The translations under genes and the position numbers were made by a program. Shown piece by piece: positions 48,480-60,630 of a stretch of DNA of 64,000 nucleotides. A model generated the notes under the pieces. That model did no database searches and was not told the origin of the DNA. It was given only the letters and a program-made list of their open reading frames with translations. The DNA comes from Trochalopteron elliotii (taxonomy: Eukaryota > Chordata > Aves > Passeriformes > Leiothrichidae), in assembly GCA_024734555.1 (NCBI GenBank), contig JANPWX010000109.1, positions 1,462,782-1,526,781 on the forward strand, written 5' to 3'. Position 1 is the first letter of the stretch, and every line of letters begins with the position of its first letter.

Positions 48480-51266
48480 CCTGAGCATCTCCTATTTCCT
48501 TTCTAGTGGGAGATGGATCTGTGTGTTGGGAAGAAAACTACCTTCTCCCACAAATATATGTTACATACCCCACACATCTTGACAGTTGTACCTTGGTGCT
48601 TGTACTTATTTCCCCTTGGGTGGTTTTCTGATAACACTGCCAGGGGAGCAGGCTGCCTTACAGACTAGATGGACAGGAAAGAACAGGGGAAATGTAATAA
48701 CTGTAATTTCATGGTACCTCTACCAGGTGACCCGAGACTCGCTGAGTGAGGCTGTGTCTGAGCTGGAAGGAAGTTCTGGGAAACTGTATGAAGGTCTGGG
48801 TTTCACCTGAGGTGCATCTGGTGGTTGTGGTTAAGGCAGAAATCTGGTAGTTTGGCAGCTAAACCAAATCAGAGTTTAGGGCTGTGTGTGAAACGAGCTG
48901 CTGGTGTGGGCTAGACCTCTCATCTTCATATGGTTCCTCCTGTCTGCTGAGCTGGTCCCCAGGGGTTTGTGGCCCACAGAAGCAGAGGCAGCTCAGCAGG
49001 AGCTCAGCAGCTCCAGACTGGCTGCTGGTGAGGCTCTTGGCAGCTTTGCCACGATGTGGGGACAAGCCTGAGGCTCCCATCTGTGGAATGGGAGCTGTGG
49101 GACTGAATGGTTTAGGTAGTATAGTGCATTTACGTGCTCTAGGGCTTAGGTTATGCCTGGTGATTCAGTGTTTTAGTTCTGTCAGACCCTGCATTGGTTG
49201 TTGCCCTAAGGAAAGGGAATCAGTCTAGTGAGCACAGCATGCACAGGAGCCAGGTCTAGATCTACCACCAGCTTGCTGTCATCTCTGGGATTTTCTTGTG
49301 TGGCTAAAGAGCAAAACTCAGTAACTATAAAGCTTATTTCTCAGAAAAAAATCATACCATGGTACAAGTAAGTATCACTCCAGAAGCTAAACAGGCTGCT
49401 GCAAACCAGAATAGAGTAACACATGGGGCTGTGCCCCCATCCTCCACTTGAAGAAAAGAGTTCTTTTCATTTTCCTTCCTTTACTTAGCTTTATTCTCTA
49501 AAACATGAGGTACCAGGTCCATCAGATGCCTGTGAAGAGGCACAGTCACAGCCAGTGTGGGTAGGGGAAGGGAGGGTAGGGCTGGAGCAAATACTCACTG
49601 TTCATTTGCTCAGAAGCCATTGTGCACACAGTCTTGTTTGCTTTTTGGGTTTTTTTCCTAACTTAAAAAAATCCAAACCACTGTCTTGGGTCCTTGGTGC
49701 CTGTTTTCCCAGACCAGTTAGGTACCAAATCATGGTGCAAATAACACTACCAGTAAATGGCTGCTTTCCCTGTGCACCCTCCTGGGTGCACCCACACTTT
49801 GTTCTGAGGAAAGTGGGATGAAGGCTGCAGGAGTGTTGGTGCTTTCTGCAAATCCCATCTCAAGGCTGAGGATGGGCTCAACAGGCAGCACCGGCTGCCA
49901 GGTCCTGCCTTTACTTGCTGGTCTCATTTCCTTATCTGGTGATAGCTCCTGATGCCAAGTCCTGACTGCCCTCACGTACACTTGCATCTTTCTGCTCCTC
50001 TGCCATGAACGTGACCCATGTCACATGCTCCTGCTTGGTCCTGGCCCTTCTTGTCATGAGAAAGGACAACAAGAACTGGCTCTTCATCTTCAGATGTGCT
50101 TGGTATTCACACCCTGGGTGCTATGTCATGCAGGATAATTTCCATGCCCTCCTCAATCTTACTCATTTTGCCTTTCTCCTGCTACATTTGTCCCTATTGG
50201 ATTTTCAATCTGAAGAAATAATTTCTGGTTTTTAAGTTTCAAAAGTCATCACAGAACAAAAACTACATCTCTTTTTGCCTCTTTTCTGTTAGTCACCTAA
50301 CAGGATCTCATCTCCAAATAGCCCTCTAGCCCTCAAGGATGTAACTGCTTCTGCTTCAAGGATCTCTTCTGCTTCCTACCCCTGCCAGGCACAGGCTGTC
50401 CACAACCCCTTTCTGACTCAGCTCTGCTGAGGGTGAAGCAGTAGCTGTCTTCCCTGGCCACTTCTGCCAAAGGTGGAACTTTCCAGACGGATTAGAGCTA
50501 TAGCTTAAGAGTTACAGTACAAAGTGTCTATTGTGCTTTGGTAGTCTCTGGAAAAAGAAGCCGAAGCAAATCAGTTTCATTTGTGGAAGGGCCATTTCTC
50601 TTCTGTATTTCTAAAAATCAATTGAGAATAAATCCCATGTGTTAGTGAAGGGGTGTATACTACACTGCAGCTATCACTATTGCAGCCTGAGGTCAAAAAC
50701 TGCCAAAGGGTTTGGTGAATTTCCTTAGTTACATTGGACAGGATAAAAACACCTGGAGAACGTGTGCTCCAGGACAGAAATCAGCTGCCCCCTTACCAGT
50801 GTCACCTCTGTGCACCCAGGAGCTTCATGAGCAGACAGTTTGCACCATCTTAGGAAGCAGCAGGTATTAACCATGCAGGTTTTGGGTGCCAACTTCCAGG
50901 AGAGAAAGAAATAAACTATCCATAGCAGTCAAATAATTCATGACACCCAGGACAATGTGCTGGGTCAGTAAAACTTGTAGCATCTGGTCTGTGTCCCATC
51001 TCTTAAAATAATAGGCTCTGCCCTGGAAAACAGATTATAGGATGTAATTCTGCACCACCAGGAAGAGGACAAGGCAGGATTACTGGATCTTTTTCACTTA
51101 TCGTAACCTGTGACCTATTTCTCCAGAAAGAAGGTGAGTAGGTCAGGCTGGAAGAGGTGACAGCTCTTTCCATAAACCCAACTTGGAAGAAATTGCCTAC
51201 ACAGCAACAGAAAGGAGTTAAACCCTAAAAAGGGATGCAAAAAATCTCCAGTGGACAAAAAGAACC

Positions 51267-51297
<31 letters not shown>

Positions 51298-51313
51298 CAA
51301 AACAAAACAAAAA
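51267..51313 (+). repeat. (AAAAC)n microsatellite
   Basis: Eight cytosines sit at exact 5-base spacing (51273, 51278 and so on to 51308) in an otherwise pure A tract. The minus strand reads as a repeated Phe-Val/Leu-Phe-Cys peptide, an artefact of the repeat. No retroelement could be recognised directly upstream, so it is listed as a simple repeat rather than a retroposon tail. Confidence 0.97.
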
Positions 51314-51630
51314 GGAAAGAAAAGAAAAGTCATGCTCTTTAATTTTTAGCTTTTCTTTATGGAAGTCGTAGGACTTTGTTTACACTGAATGTAAAGCCAA
51401 ACCAAGATCAACATGTCCTTGATTTTGCTTTGCATGTAAAGTACTGCATATTTACCCCTTGCCACCTAATTTGTGAATTTGTCAGGAATCAAAACATCCA
51501 TTTTAACTAGCCTGGAAGATAGCAAAATATGAGTACAGCTAGATCATTATCTAAGGCATGGTTATGATGTACTGAGGGTGGCGTTTCAAAGTCTGATGAA
51601 CTACAAAAATGCCTATAGACATAGGAGAAT

Positions 51631-51811
51631 AAAACAAAAATTAAACAATAACACCACCACCACTACCTCTTCCCCTCAAAAAAACCCCAAAAGTCAAATC
51701 AAAACAAAAAACCCCCAAACAAATATAAACAAAACAAAACAAAAAACAACAACAACAAAACCAAACCAAAAAAAACCAACCAACCAACCAAACAAACAAA
51801 AAAAAACCCAC
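51631..51811 (+). repeat. Compound A+C low-complexity tract, almost G-free
   Basis: About 180 bases are built from A and C with only a single G (in AAGTC near 51692) and few T. Sub-blocks are ACC trinucleotides (about 51651-51665), a mixed CAAAA region, CAA trinucleotides (about 51746-51757), and CCAA then CAAA tetramers (about 51776-51800). The plus frame translates to a Lys/Asn/Thr/Gln-rich peptide over 51578-51850, a composition artefact. The tract begins about 320 bases downstream of the (AAAAC)n repeat, so the two may share an origin. Confidence 0.9.
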
Positions 51812-52849
51812 AGAAAAATTTTATTTAGTCCGAAAGCTGATTGCTGGTAGAAATTAAACTGGAACATTTCAGGTTAAAATTCCCTGTGGAAAAGCAGTAG
51901 AGGCCTGGGAACTATCCAAGTTTGGATGTTGCAACCTGCTTTGAGACAGGCCCATTGGTGAATCCCAGCCTTTATTAAAATTCTCTGTCCTGCTCCTCAG
52001 GGGAGAACGAGGCTGCAATTCACCCTTGGGCTAAAAACCTGTTAGGAAATAGAGTCCATCTGGAGACCAGGGGAAGAGAGACCCCCTAATCTCCAATGTT
52101 TCTGCAAGTCAAGGGTTTTTGAGGGGCAGAGGAGGAGTGAGTGGTCAGCATGGGCTGGAAGTGATGCATGAACTGTTGCACAGAAACCTCAGTATTATTT
52201 TTTTTTGTGGGTGCAGTTGGTCTGATTCACCCTGAGTTGTCTGTCTTGATGAAGGTACCATGAACATGTAGAGAAGAGTCTATCTTGGTTAAATTGTTCT
52301 TTATATTTGGTTGGTTTTCTCCTAGAAACAATTTGGTAGGGAACAGCAGGCTTTGAAGCTAAAAGTCTTTATGACAAAACACTGCTAAAAATGTTTTTTA
52401 TCCAACTTTTGGGTTTAATGATCCAGAAGGATTTCTGACTTTCAGTCCTTGCACCTTAATATTTCACAGAGCATAATGTTCAACGGGGATAAAAAAGGTA
52501 GTCTTCATCAAATCTGAGACTATCAACATTTTATTCTGTTTTTTCCAGGTATCAGACAATGCAGGTATTGATCCATTGGAATACTGAAGTGGGAAAAACT
52601 TAGCTGCTTAGTGATCTGTGCAAGTGTTGGGATGTCTCATGACATTTAATGCCTTCATTTCCCCATTTATAAAACAGAAATTGTTATGGTTTTCTTCTGT
52701 TTTCCAAACACCTTTGAAAGCTGGACAGTGAAGCTCATATGATGTTTTAGTAAACAATTCATGAAAAAAATGTATAAATGAAATAAAATAATCTAAACAT
52801 GTAGAAAAGGAGATTTTTCCTTTCTAGCTGCTTTTGTAACCTGTCTTAC
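51812..52849. other. Unique non-coding sequence
   Basis: No frame of note and no repeat beyond short T runs near 52199. The right half is AT-rich (52680-52800) with polyadenylation-like words but no transcript to attach them to. Confidence 0.65.
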
Positions 52850-53420
52850 AAAGAAAAGGGAAATCCTTCTGCAGCTCAGGTTGCAAATGGAGCTCAGCTG
52901 CATTATTAGACATCAGAAAATCCCGCCTGGCAGGAGCAAGCCAGCCTTCCTACGCATCACTGTCAGGGAGGTATTGCCTTCACTCCTGTGTGGTGGTAAT
53001 GAATTATCTCTGGAACTGTTGGGCTTTTTATTTCTGCATGTTGGCTCTCAGGAAAAGAAAGTGCACAGGATTTTCAGGGTTGCTAAGTAAACAGCAAGTG
53101 ACATCAATCTGAATCTTATATTGTTGTTGATGCACAATGGAAGTTAATAAGGTTAGCTGGAAGTGTTAATTGTTCTACACTGCTTGCTGTCTACGCTTGC
53201 TCTGGAAAATTCATGCAGAGCAGCAGCTGAAAGCTCAGCAAAAAGTGCTTTAACAGAAGAAATGGGCAACATTTGGCCCAGTAAAATCATAATGCAGGTG
53301 GCTGAGAAATCACTCACTCAATTATATGCATGAGGGGGACTCCATTTAAGAGCAACATTTGGAGCTTTATGGGCAACATAAAAGGAGAGAGAATGAGGTT
53401 TTTATATCGCTGCGCTCAGT
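52850..53420. promoter_or_regulatory. Candidate conserved non-coding element
   Basis: This is non-repetitive sequence with evenly spread homeodomain and POU-like words, including GTTAATTG near 53166, ATAATGCAGG near 53290, ATTATATGCATG around the ATGCAT palindrome at 53326-53331, and TTTATGGGC near 53367. The 69-codon frame at 52881-53090 is not recognised. Listed as a candidate for alignment against other birds and reptiles. Confidence 0.2.
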
Positions 53421-53546
53421 TGTAGAAGAAGCAGGAGGTTGTTTCTCACCATTTTGCATATGCTTGGACTGTGCAGGGAAAATGAAAATGTCTGTTCAGA
53501 GATTTGGATGACACCTGGGGAGGATGGGCTGGAGCTGTTCCAGAGA

Positions 53547-53607
53547 CCCCCTGTACACACCCTGCTACAGATCCCCTGTACACCCCTGTACACATCCCCT
53601 GTTACAG
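53547..53607 (+). repeat. Short minisatellite, CCCCTGTACAC-type units
   Basis: Five imperfect units of 10-13 bases follow each other: 53548-53560, 53561-53572, 53573-53582, 53583-53595 and 53596-53607. The shared core is CCCTGTACA, with the variants CCTGCTACAG and CCCTGTTACAG. The array is too short and variable to be a satellite; it looks like slippage of one founder unit. Confidence 0.85.
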
Positions 53608-54907
53608 AGAGATTTTGTGTGTTCACGACTGGGCAATGTCAAAACAAAAGCCATACTCTAAAAATAAAGCCTTTGGCTCCTTCACTAACAGCGAACTCTC
53701 AAAGCAAAAGAAGTTTTCAAAAAATATGATCATAATTAATTGCTGCTTTTCTTGTCCCTTGGCAGTTGTTACAGCAAGTGAAGTAAGATTATCTCCCAGC
53801 ACGCACAGCTCCTGCCATTTTTACCATCCTTCTGTCTCCTGTAGGGACCCTGCCCCTGGAATATCATGGCTAAATCTCTTTATTAAAGTTTCTTTTCTAA
53901 TGCCTATGTTGGCTGAGGGAAAAAGCACAGGTCAGAGTGCACACCTCTCGTGTCAAAGTATTTGTATTTTCCTTTGCTTTAAATTCTTCTAGTGCCTTAA
54001 TCCCTGATTTTTGTGAGGCTGGGGTTGACAGCGCTGTAACTCTGACACTGCAGTGGCTGTGTCCATCCTTTCCTCCAGGCGTGCCAGTACCTGCACTCTC
54101 CCCATAGCTCCTTCCTACTGTGGATTAGAGGAACCAAAACATTTTATTTTCTGGTGCTATCAATAGTCCTTTTAATCTCTTTAGAGAAGATCCATCCACT
54201 AGCTCAGTGCTGTCTTTGCATTTCTAGCAGAAAAGTGACTAATTAATTTTTCTATTAAACAAAATACAAAACTACCACAAATACCTTAATTTTTTTCCTG
54301 TTGTAAAGCTTGACATCTGGGCCTGTAACAGCTCATCAGTGGATTTGTGAGATGAAGCAAATGACTTTTCTATATAGAGCACTGGCTGCTGTAGAAGTCA
54401 GATGGTGAAATGGAACTGCAAAGAATTTGGTATTGAGTGATGATGTTCATCCAGGGATCTTGGATACAGGAGTCCCCACTTTGCTGACACAGATGATGGG
54501 TGGCTTACTCCAGCCTGCACAGCAAAATTGGCTTCACAGCTGAGTATCTCTGGAGACCTGCACACTGAGCACAAGGACTCTGGAGCAGGACTCACACCTC
54601 TGTGTTTTGTAAAGCTCTTTGTTGTACCAAGTCTTTGACCCCGGTGTGGACAGAAGTGCATCTGTAAGCAGCTGTACATGAAACACTCATTCCATCCTTG
54701 GGATGTGTGCAACCCACTTGGGTGTTTGCCTGCTCCAGTGCCTAAGCAGAAGAGAACTTGCACTTTTCTTCTCTACACACATTCTGTTTAGGCTGTATGC
54801 TGTATAAACACTGTTTCTGTGTGTTAAAACACAGCATGAGATCACGGCAGCACTGCTCTGCCCTGCCCTCGGCAGCCCCACTCCAGAAAAAAAGGCTGGA
54901 AAGCAGT
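53608..54907. other. Unique non-coding sequence
   Basis: A 162-codon plus frame at 53504-53992 runs through the minisatellite and is not recognised. A 121-codon minus frame at 54398-54763 is likewise unrecognised. An AT-rich interval at 54235-54300 carries TTAATTTTT-type words. Confidence 0.65.
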
Positions 54908-54927
54908 TCCCAGCAGAACTGCTGGGA
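54908..54927. repeat. Near-perfect 20-bp palindrome
   Basis: TCCCAGCAG and CTGCTGGGA are perfect reverse complements separated only by AA. It sits about 200 bases before the CpG-dense stretch at 55.1-55.3 kb. It could be a dimeric protein-binding site or chance. Confidence 0.85.
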
Positions 54928-55099
54928 GTACAAAGCCAGACCGAAACCCAGTGACCTGAAGCGGTTTTAAGATGAACCTAGTAAAGTCCTAGGATATGTT
55001 TACTTCCAGCAGCAGGAGACTGGACTCAGCAGCCTGAGTCTCCCCTCTGTTCCTTTTGTCCCCCTGAGGGCTGTGACCAGGTCTCTGCCCTGCCCACAC

Positions 55100-55300
55100 C
55101 TGGCGGTTTCTGGGGCTGAGTCCAGGCTGAGCTTTCCCCTTCCCGCTGGTGCTGAACGCCCGGCCCCAGCTCTGCTTCCCCAGGATAGCTCCTTGGCTGG
55201 AGCGCAGGGAGTCGGCCCGGCGGTGGGGAGTGCTGCCCCTGACTGCGATGCCTTTCACTGCAGAGAGGCCGGAGTCCCTCTGCAGGGCACCACGGCTCAT
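55100..55300. promoter_or_regulatory. CpG-dense islet
   Basis: About 11 CpGs fall in 200 bases, with the cluster CCCGGCC, GCGCAGG, TCGGCCCGGCGG near 55160-55225. The surrounding GC-rich DNA is open in a plus frame (55073-55402) and a minus frame (54989-55423), as expected for GC-rich sequence, and neither peptide is recognisable. It may be a small regulatory element or the promoter of a non-coding transcript. No TATA box or other core promoter element could be identified with confidence. Confidence 0.3.
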
Positions 55301-55958
55301 CTCCTTGTAAGCAAACTCAGAGTAGAGGCACGTGGCTGTGAGGATGTTGTGTACCTCAGGATTGCTTTGTTCCTTCCCAAGTGCCCAGCAGTGCTGAGAT
55401 GATCCTGCTGTTGCCTCTCCCATAGGATTTGCTCTGGCAATGCCAAGCTCTTCACAGCTTCCACACTAGAATCAGTGGAATTCAGGGATGTGCCTTACAC
55501 AGGTATTTTCCAGTGTGTGACTGTGTGGATGGCAGGAAGGGTTGGAAGGAATGGAGCACACAGTTAAGCACCCCTTTACGAAGTACCAGCAATCTTCATG
55601 TGTTGAGACACATGAGGATATCCTGATTATCACCATTTACAGCACCTCTGTGTTTCTGGTGCTCCTGAACAAATCCTCCATCTGTCCCTCCAGCTTTTAA
55701 CCTCTGGAGTGGCTGGGCACTGCCAGGCAAATTCTGCCCGTGATGATGTGCATAAACCTTGTGCAGAGGTAATTAATGTGCTTCAGTGAAGGCTGGTAAT
55801 CTAGTTCTCTGCTCCAGCTTGTACATTCAATAGCAAAGACATTCAGACCCAGCTGCACCATCTCAAGCCACATCTGATCAAATCTGAATCATCCGGGAGA
55901 ACTTGCTGATTCCCAGAAATTCCATGCCTTGTAAAGAGATAGTAGTGATGGTTGTCTG

Positions 55959-55982
55959 TCAGCCAGCCAGCCAGTCAGTCAG
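55959..55982 (+). repeat. (YCAG)6 tetranucleotide repeat
   Basis: Six tetramers in the order TCAG, CCAG, CCAG, CCAG, TCAG, TCAG. Short, slightly degenerate microsatellite without an associated gene. Confidence 0.85.
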
Positions 55983-58900
55983 CACTGTGCTCCAGCCCCT
56001 GGCAGGACATGAGGGTGTTAAACTGGTGTCCTAAGAGCAGTCCAGGATATTCATGGCCATCAGGAGCTCCGTGGCACTCTGGTAGAGAAGGAGCATTTGT
56101 ATGAGTCCTGCTGCCTTCCATCATGGGGAGTTAAACTGGCTTTTTGCACTTTTAGCTGAGCCTTCTGTTGTAAAAATTGAAAAGCTGTAAGAGTTCTATT
56201 GTTACTGAGAGTTCAGTATTGCTATGATACTGGAAAAGGCTCTGACAATACTCATCTTCTGGTATTTTTTTTAATGAAACCTTTCAACTTTGATTGCAGT
56301 GATCTTGCATATAAATATGTATGAAAATACAGCCATGTATATATGTGATCTATTGGTAATTAAACATAAAATACAGCTGGTTAGAATTTTATTTTCTGGA
56401 AGATTATTTCAGTGTGATCCCTTTCTGCTTGGAATTCATTCCTTGCTGTAATACTTCAAATTATCCTGTGGAACTGAATACATTTCTTTACCTAGGATGC
56501 ATCTCACCTGCCTGTTAAAGACCTGGATGGGGCCAAAGCAGGTTTATGGATTAAAAAAATGCTTTGGAAGCTGTTAGGAGCTATGTGGGTATCAATGGAA
56601 GCCACCTCAATAGCTGTGAAGATGTTTGCTTGCTGTTGGACCCTACTGTGTTCTGTTGGACTGAAAGGACTTTCCTGTCTCTAGTTGGTGCAAACACAAA
56701 GTGCAGACTGCTCCAGCCCAAGCACAGGCACTTGGAAGCAGGAAAACTCAGCTCTGTTCCTGCTTTAGTTGTGAGCTTTCAAGTGGCTGTTGCTGTTTCA
56801 TTAGAGAATCTGTAGGTGAAGCCCTGTCCAGAATTTGGTGCTAGAGAGTCTTTGCAGTTCTAAAAGCAAATCAGTGATGAACCCAGGACAAACTGGGTTT
56901 GCTTTCTGGAAACATTCACAAAGACACTGTGCTGAAGTGGCTCTGAAATAAGTAAGACCTCAAGAAGCATAGGAAGAGGAATTGAGTCTGTCTAGAGAGG
57001 TGCAGAGTGACATGTCTGTGGAAATTTATCTTTATAGAGCTGCTGTGGGGTGGCCCCTGCAACCCAGCACTCAGGCACAGAGTGCCTGACAATGCCTCAT
57101 CACTTCCCTAAGAACAAGGGAGATAAGGAAATAAAAGAATGCCAGAAATGGCTTTATCAACTGGCAACTCTATGTCAGGTTTTCATTAAAACAGTGGAGA
57201 GTGGGGCCAGCAGTCTGGAGCTTTGCTTGATAAAGAGATTTCTAAACATACCAAAAGAAAAAAATTGTAGCAAACACGTTACCTTTTGTCTCTGTTGTAC
57301 AATAGCACCAAGTGGAGAGTATTAGTCACTTCTGGAAGTGGGAAAGGAATTTTACAACACAGAATCACATCTTGCTTCTCTCTTCCTTTTTCCAAGATTT
57401 TGTCCATCTGTTCCCTTTTTCAAAAACAAACAAACTATTAATACATTGCTTTGATGGAGCCTTCTGTTCAAGGCTCTTAAAGGGCTGTACAGATATTCAT
57501 GATATTATTTGTCAGGAAAGGCTCCAAGAGATAAATATTAAATTCCTTGCTTCCCACAGGGCAGATGCCAGAGAGGTTGTGTGAGTGCATGTGTGTAGTG
57601 CTGACATCACAACTGGCGCCCTGACTTTAGACTCTGGAGAACTTGCTCAGTCCCTGGCTTTATCTCAGCATTCCTTTTTCTCAGCATGTACTCAGGATTG
57701 TACACTAGCTGCCTATTCCATCTGTGTCTCAGTTCCCCTATTTGTAAAACACAGGCATTTCTTTTCTTTTGCTCTTCCTTGCCATCTGCACACTGTGACC
57801 TGACTTCAGCTGATGCACAGGCACAGGGTGACCCATTCCCTGTGGAACTGCCCTTGGCTGGGGGGTTATTTCTGCAGGGTGGCATAACCAGAGATTTTAG
57901 TAACAAAATGTTTGGTGCTGGGCTGGCTGGGTCAGCTAGCAGTATCAGTGTAGTCCTGGCAACAGCACTCACTTACAGCTTTTCTAATGCTTGCTTGGAC
58001 TCCTAGGCAGGTTTTTTGCCTGCACCAAGGTCTTTGCTGGTTCTGTTCGTCCTAAAGGTAGCTCAGAGGGGCCTGCCAGAGCTGCTGTTGCTCCTTCATC
58101 TGCATCACACCTCTCTAAGTCCAATGTGGTACAAGGATTTGGGGCAGTGCAGCTTGTGGAACCAGGACCCCTGATCCCAAACCTTGCTGCATTTTCTTTA
58201 ATGAAGGCACTAGTGGCATCTGTAAAGCACCAGAGAAAATGTACATGTGTCAGGGACTGCAGATTGAGGATCTCCCCTGGAAATAACTTCCTGAAAAATC
58301 TCCTCGTTGCCTGAAACATCAGAGCTAGGGACTGCCAGCTTGGGACTGTAGCCCAGTCATGATGTTGTCTTAGTCATTTTTCTGGTCCTTTTTGTTGATG
58401 GAAGAGACAAAAGGATAAATTGCATAAGGTGCCCCAGATGGAAAGCTTTTGTTATCATTGAAAAAGCAAAGGCATCCAAGAAAGGAAGGAACCAAATGTA
58501 TCCAACACTGAAATGTATTCAGGAACATCCCAATTGCTGCTTATCAGAAGTCAGAACCTCAAAGCCCCAAAACAATGGCATCTTAAATCCTTTAATGAGA
58601 GAGCAGCCAATGTGAAGTTTTGGGTTTTATAATGAAAGATACTCTCTCTTCTACACTGTTTTGAAATAGAGCTCATGATGGTTTTCAAAATATACTCTGC
58701 AAGTCTGAGTTGGCTTGTGATCCATTTATCCCAAACACAGACTCACAAATTTGACTTGATCCGAATGAAAATGGTTTTCAGCAACACCAGTCAGTTCCTG
58801 GGTTCCTCTTTATTGCAAAATTGCTACAGCTGGGCATAAGTGGCAGGCTCTTCTCAGGAGCCTGGGTTTGGGAGTGTGGAGGGACTATAGGATGTGGTCA

Positions 58901-59617
58901 GTGTAGCAGACAGTCCTTGGGTCAAGGAGGATAAATGGGCAGACTATGTACTGTGTACTAACATAGAGGGAAGACTGCTTGGGTGATCTGAGTGGCCATA
59001 GAGAACAGCTGGATCATTTACAGGAGGGCAGATGTCAAAGTCTCTCCAACCAGGAGCAGTGCAAATGGTGGTGGAATACTCAGTGTGTGTCTAAAGCCAA
59101 GGTGTTCACAGGCAAAACCTCCTGGATAAGATGACACTTGTCTGAAAGTATCAAATGTTTCTTTCTTGCTCCAGTAACAGTCAGTCTTGGGAGAAAGTGC
59201 CTTTTTATCACAAGATAACTGGGGGGAGGCAAGGCTTCTTTGCTTCAGCAGAAATCCCAGCCTGCAGGACTAGGGTGCCTGCATCCACATTTAGAGTTTG
59301 GGAATCTACCCTGAACTTGGGTTCTTTGGCTCATGAATATGCCACGTGTAGGCAGAGAGGACTGAAAGAGGGAATATGGGTCTGGTGCCATTCCAGAGTA
59401 AACAGAGAGACACCGTTAGAGAGCAGTGTGGAGGGACTCCTGGGCAGCTCATCCATCTCTGGAGGGGTGGGAGGAAATGAGGTTTCAGAGGTCAGCTCTG
59501 TTCCTTCTCTGATCTCTCACCACCTGCCACCACAGAACCATGAAAGCCACTGAACCTGTAAGCAGAGAAAGTCTCTCTTTTGTGAGATCTCTACTTGGTG
59601 GCAAGTGACAAGATATC

Positions 59618-59640
59618 TCTTGTTTTATGGCAAAACAAGA
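59618..59640. repeat. Inverted repeat with 9-bp arms
   Basis: TCTTGTTTT at 59618-59626 and AAAACAAGA at 59632-59640 are exact reverse complements around the loop ATGGC. Pairing resumes for two bases beyond a single mismatch. The left arm also overlaps a smaller palindrome, ACAAGA/TCTTGT around TATC. Confidence 0.85.
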
Positions 59641-59959
59641 TATTTCAGGACAAGTGGAGAACAGTGAGAGTTCAGCACAGTGTGTACTGGAGAAATTAAA
59701 CTAGACACTGTTGTGCAATTTCTTGTCATGACTTGGCATGACCTCCATTATACCCATGAGATCACCTCCAGTGAGTATCAATAGTCTCTTCCACTATGTC
59801 TTAATGTATTTTTAATACCTTGTAATTGCCAGAAAAATCATATTGTTTCTGGAAGCTTTCACTGCAATATTTAGTTATGCATTTATCCTATTGTCTGTGA
59901 ATTCAGGATCCTTAGTTACCCTGAGACCAACACCTGCAAATGGAAAAAGGAGGTTAGGA

Positions 59960-60013
59960 ATATATGTCTATATATAGATATATAATAAACTATATAATAA
60001 ACTATACAATAAT
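59960..60013 (+). repeat. AT-rich tandem repeat, 12-bp unit TATAATAAACTA
   Basis: After a TATA-type dinucleotide stretch (59960-59980) there are two exact copies of TATAATAAACTA (59981-59992 and 59993-60004) and a partial, diverged third copy (60005-60012). It is very low in GC. Confidence 0.85.
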
Positions 60014-60630
60014 TTTAAAACAACATTGACAGTCTTTGCTATCTGTCCTTATCGAGTACAAAGTCTGATACAAATGATGAAAGGCAATTCCTAGCACCTT
60101 GACTGGGATATTTTGAGTTATTATAACTTACTGATGACCTGGTCAGTTAAACCTTCCACATAGCTTCACCTCTAGCTTTTTAAGTTGTTTACCACACCTT
60201 TTCACAGCACACAGATAAATATCTGTGTAGCATGTGAATGGTATGCTGTCCATCAGAAGAAAGCTCTTGTAGGTATTTTTTTGCTAGACCTTTGCTTAGC
60301 TACTAGCTTGGGATGTATTGTTGCCCATCTTGAATCAAAATTAACTGGGATTTATGAGGCTGTATAAAGGCCCAAAATGTTCCAAGCAGTAAATATGGAT
60401 TGGTGAGCAGAGCACACATAAAATGAGTGATGATAAGGACTGTGCCATAAATATAACTAATCTTACAGCTATTACCTCTACTTGAGTTGACTATGACAAT
60501 AACACTTAATGCTTTTGATCAGGGGACCTCAGGTCACTCTGTAAGGAATTCTTGTTCACACTGTACTGGCAGTGAAAATTCATATCTGGGAGATATAGTG
60601 AACATCTGAGACTTGAACCATTACATATTG

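Larger units (their letters stand above)
46398..51266. other. Unique non-coding sequence
   Basis: Besides the T8C and A17 tracts, the region has short homopolymers (A11 near 48028) and AT-rich blocks at 46560-46760 and 47580-47900. Frames at 48884-49228 (plus) and 49730-49987 (minus) are short and unrecognised. No mobile element is recognised. Confidence 0.65.
55301..60630. other. Unique non-coding sequence
   Basis: Frames at 57607-57972 (minus) and 57686-58006 (plus) overlap on opposite strands, as do 57984-58319 (minus) and 57991-58314 (plus). This is typical of chance openness. A block at 56270-56460 is AT-rich with GGTAATTAAAC and could be regulatory. The 132-codon plus frame at 59155-59553 has no recognisable domain. 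Confidence 0.6.

Noticed and set aside
51115..51333. Minus-strand frame encoding a Phe/Cys/Val repeat
   Set aside because: It is the translation of the (AAAAC)n microsatellite.
51578..51850. Lys/Asn/Thr-rich plus-strand frame
   Set aside because: It is the translation of the A+C low-complexity tract.
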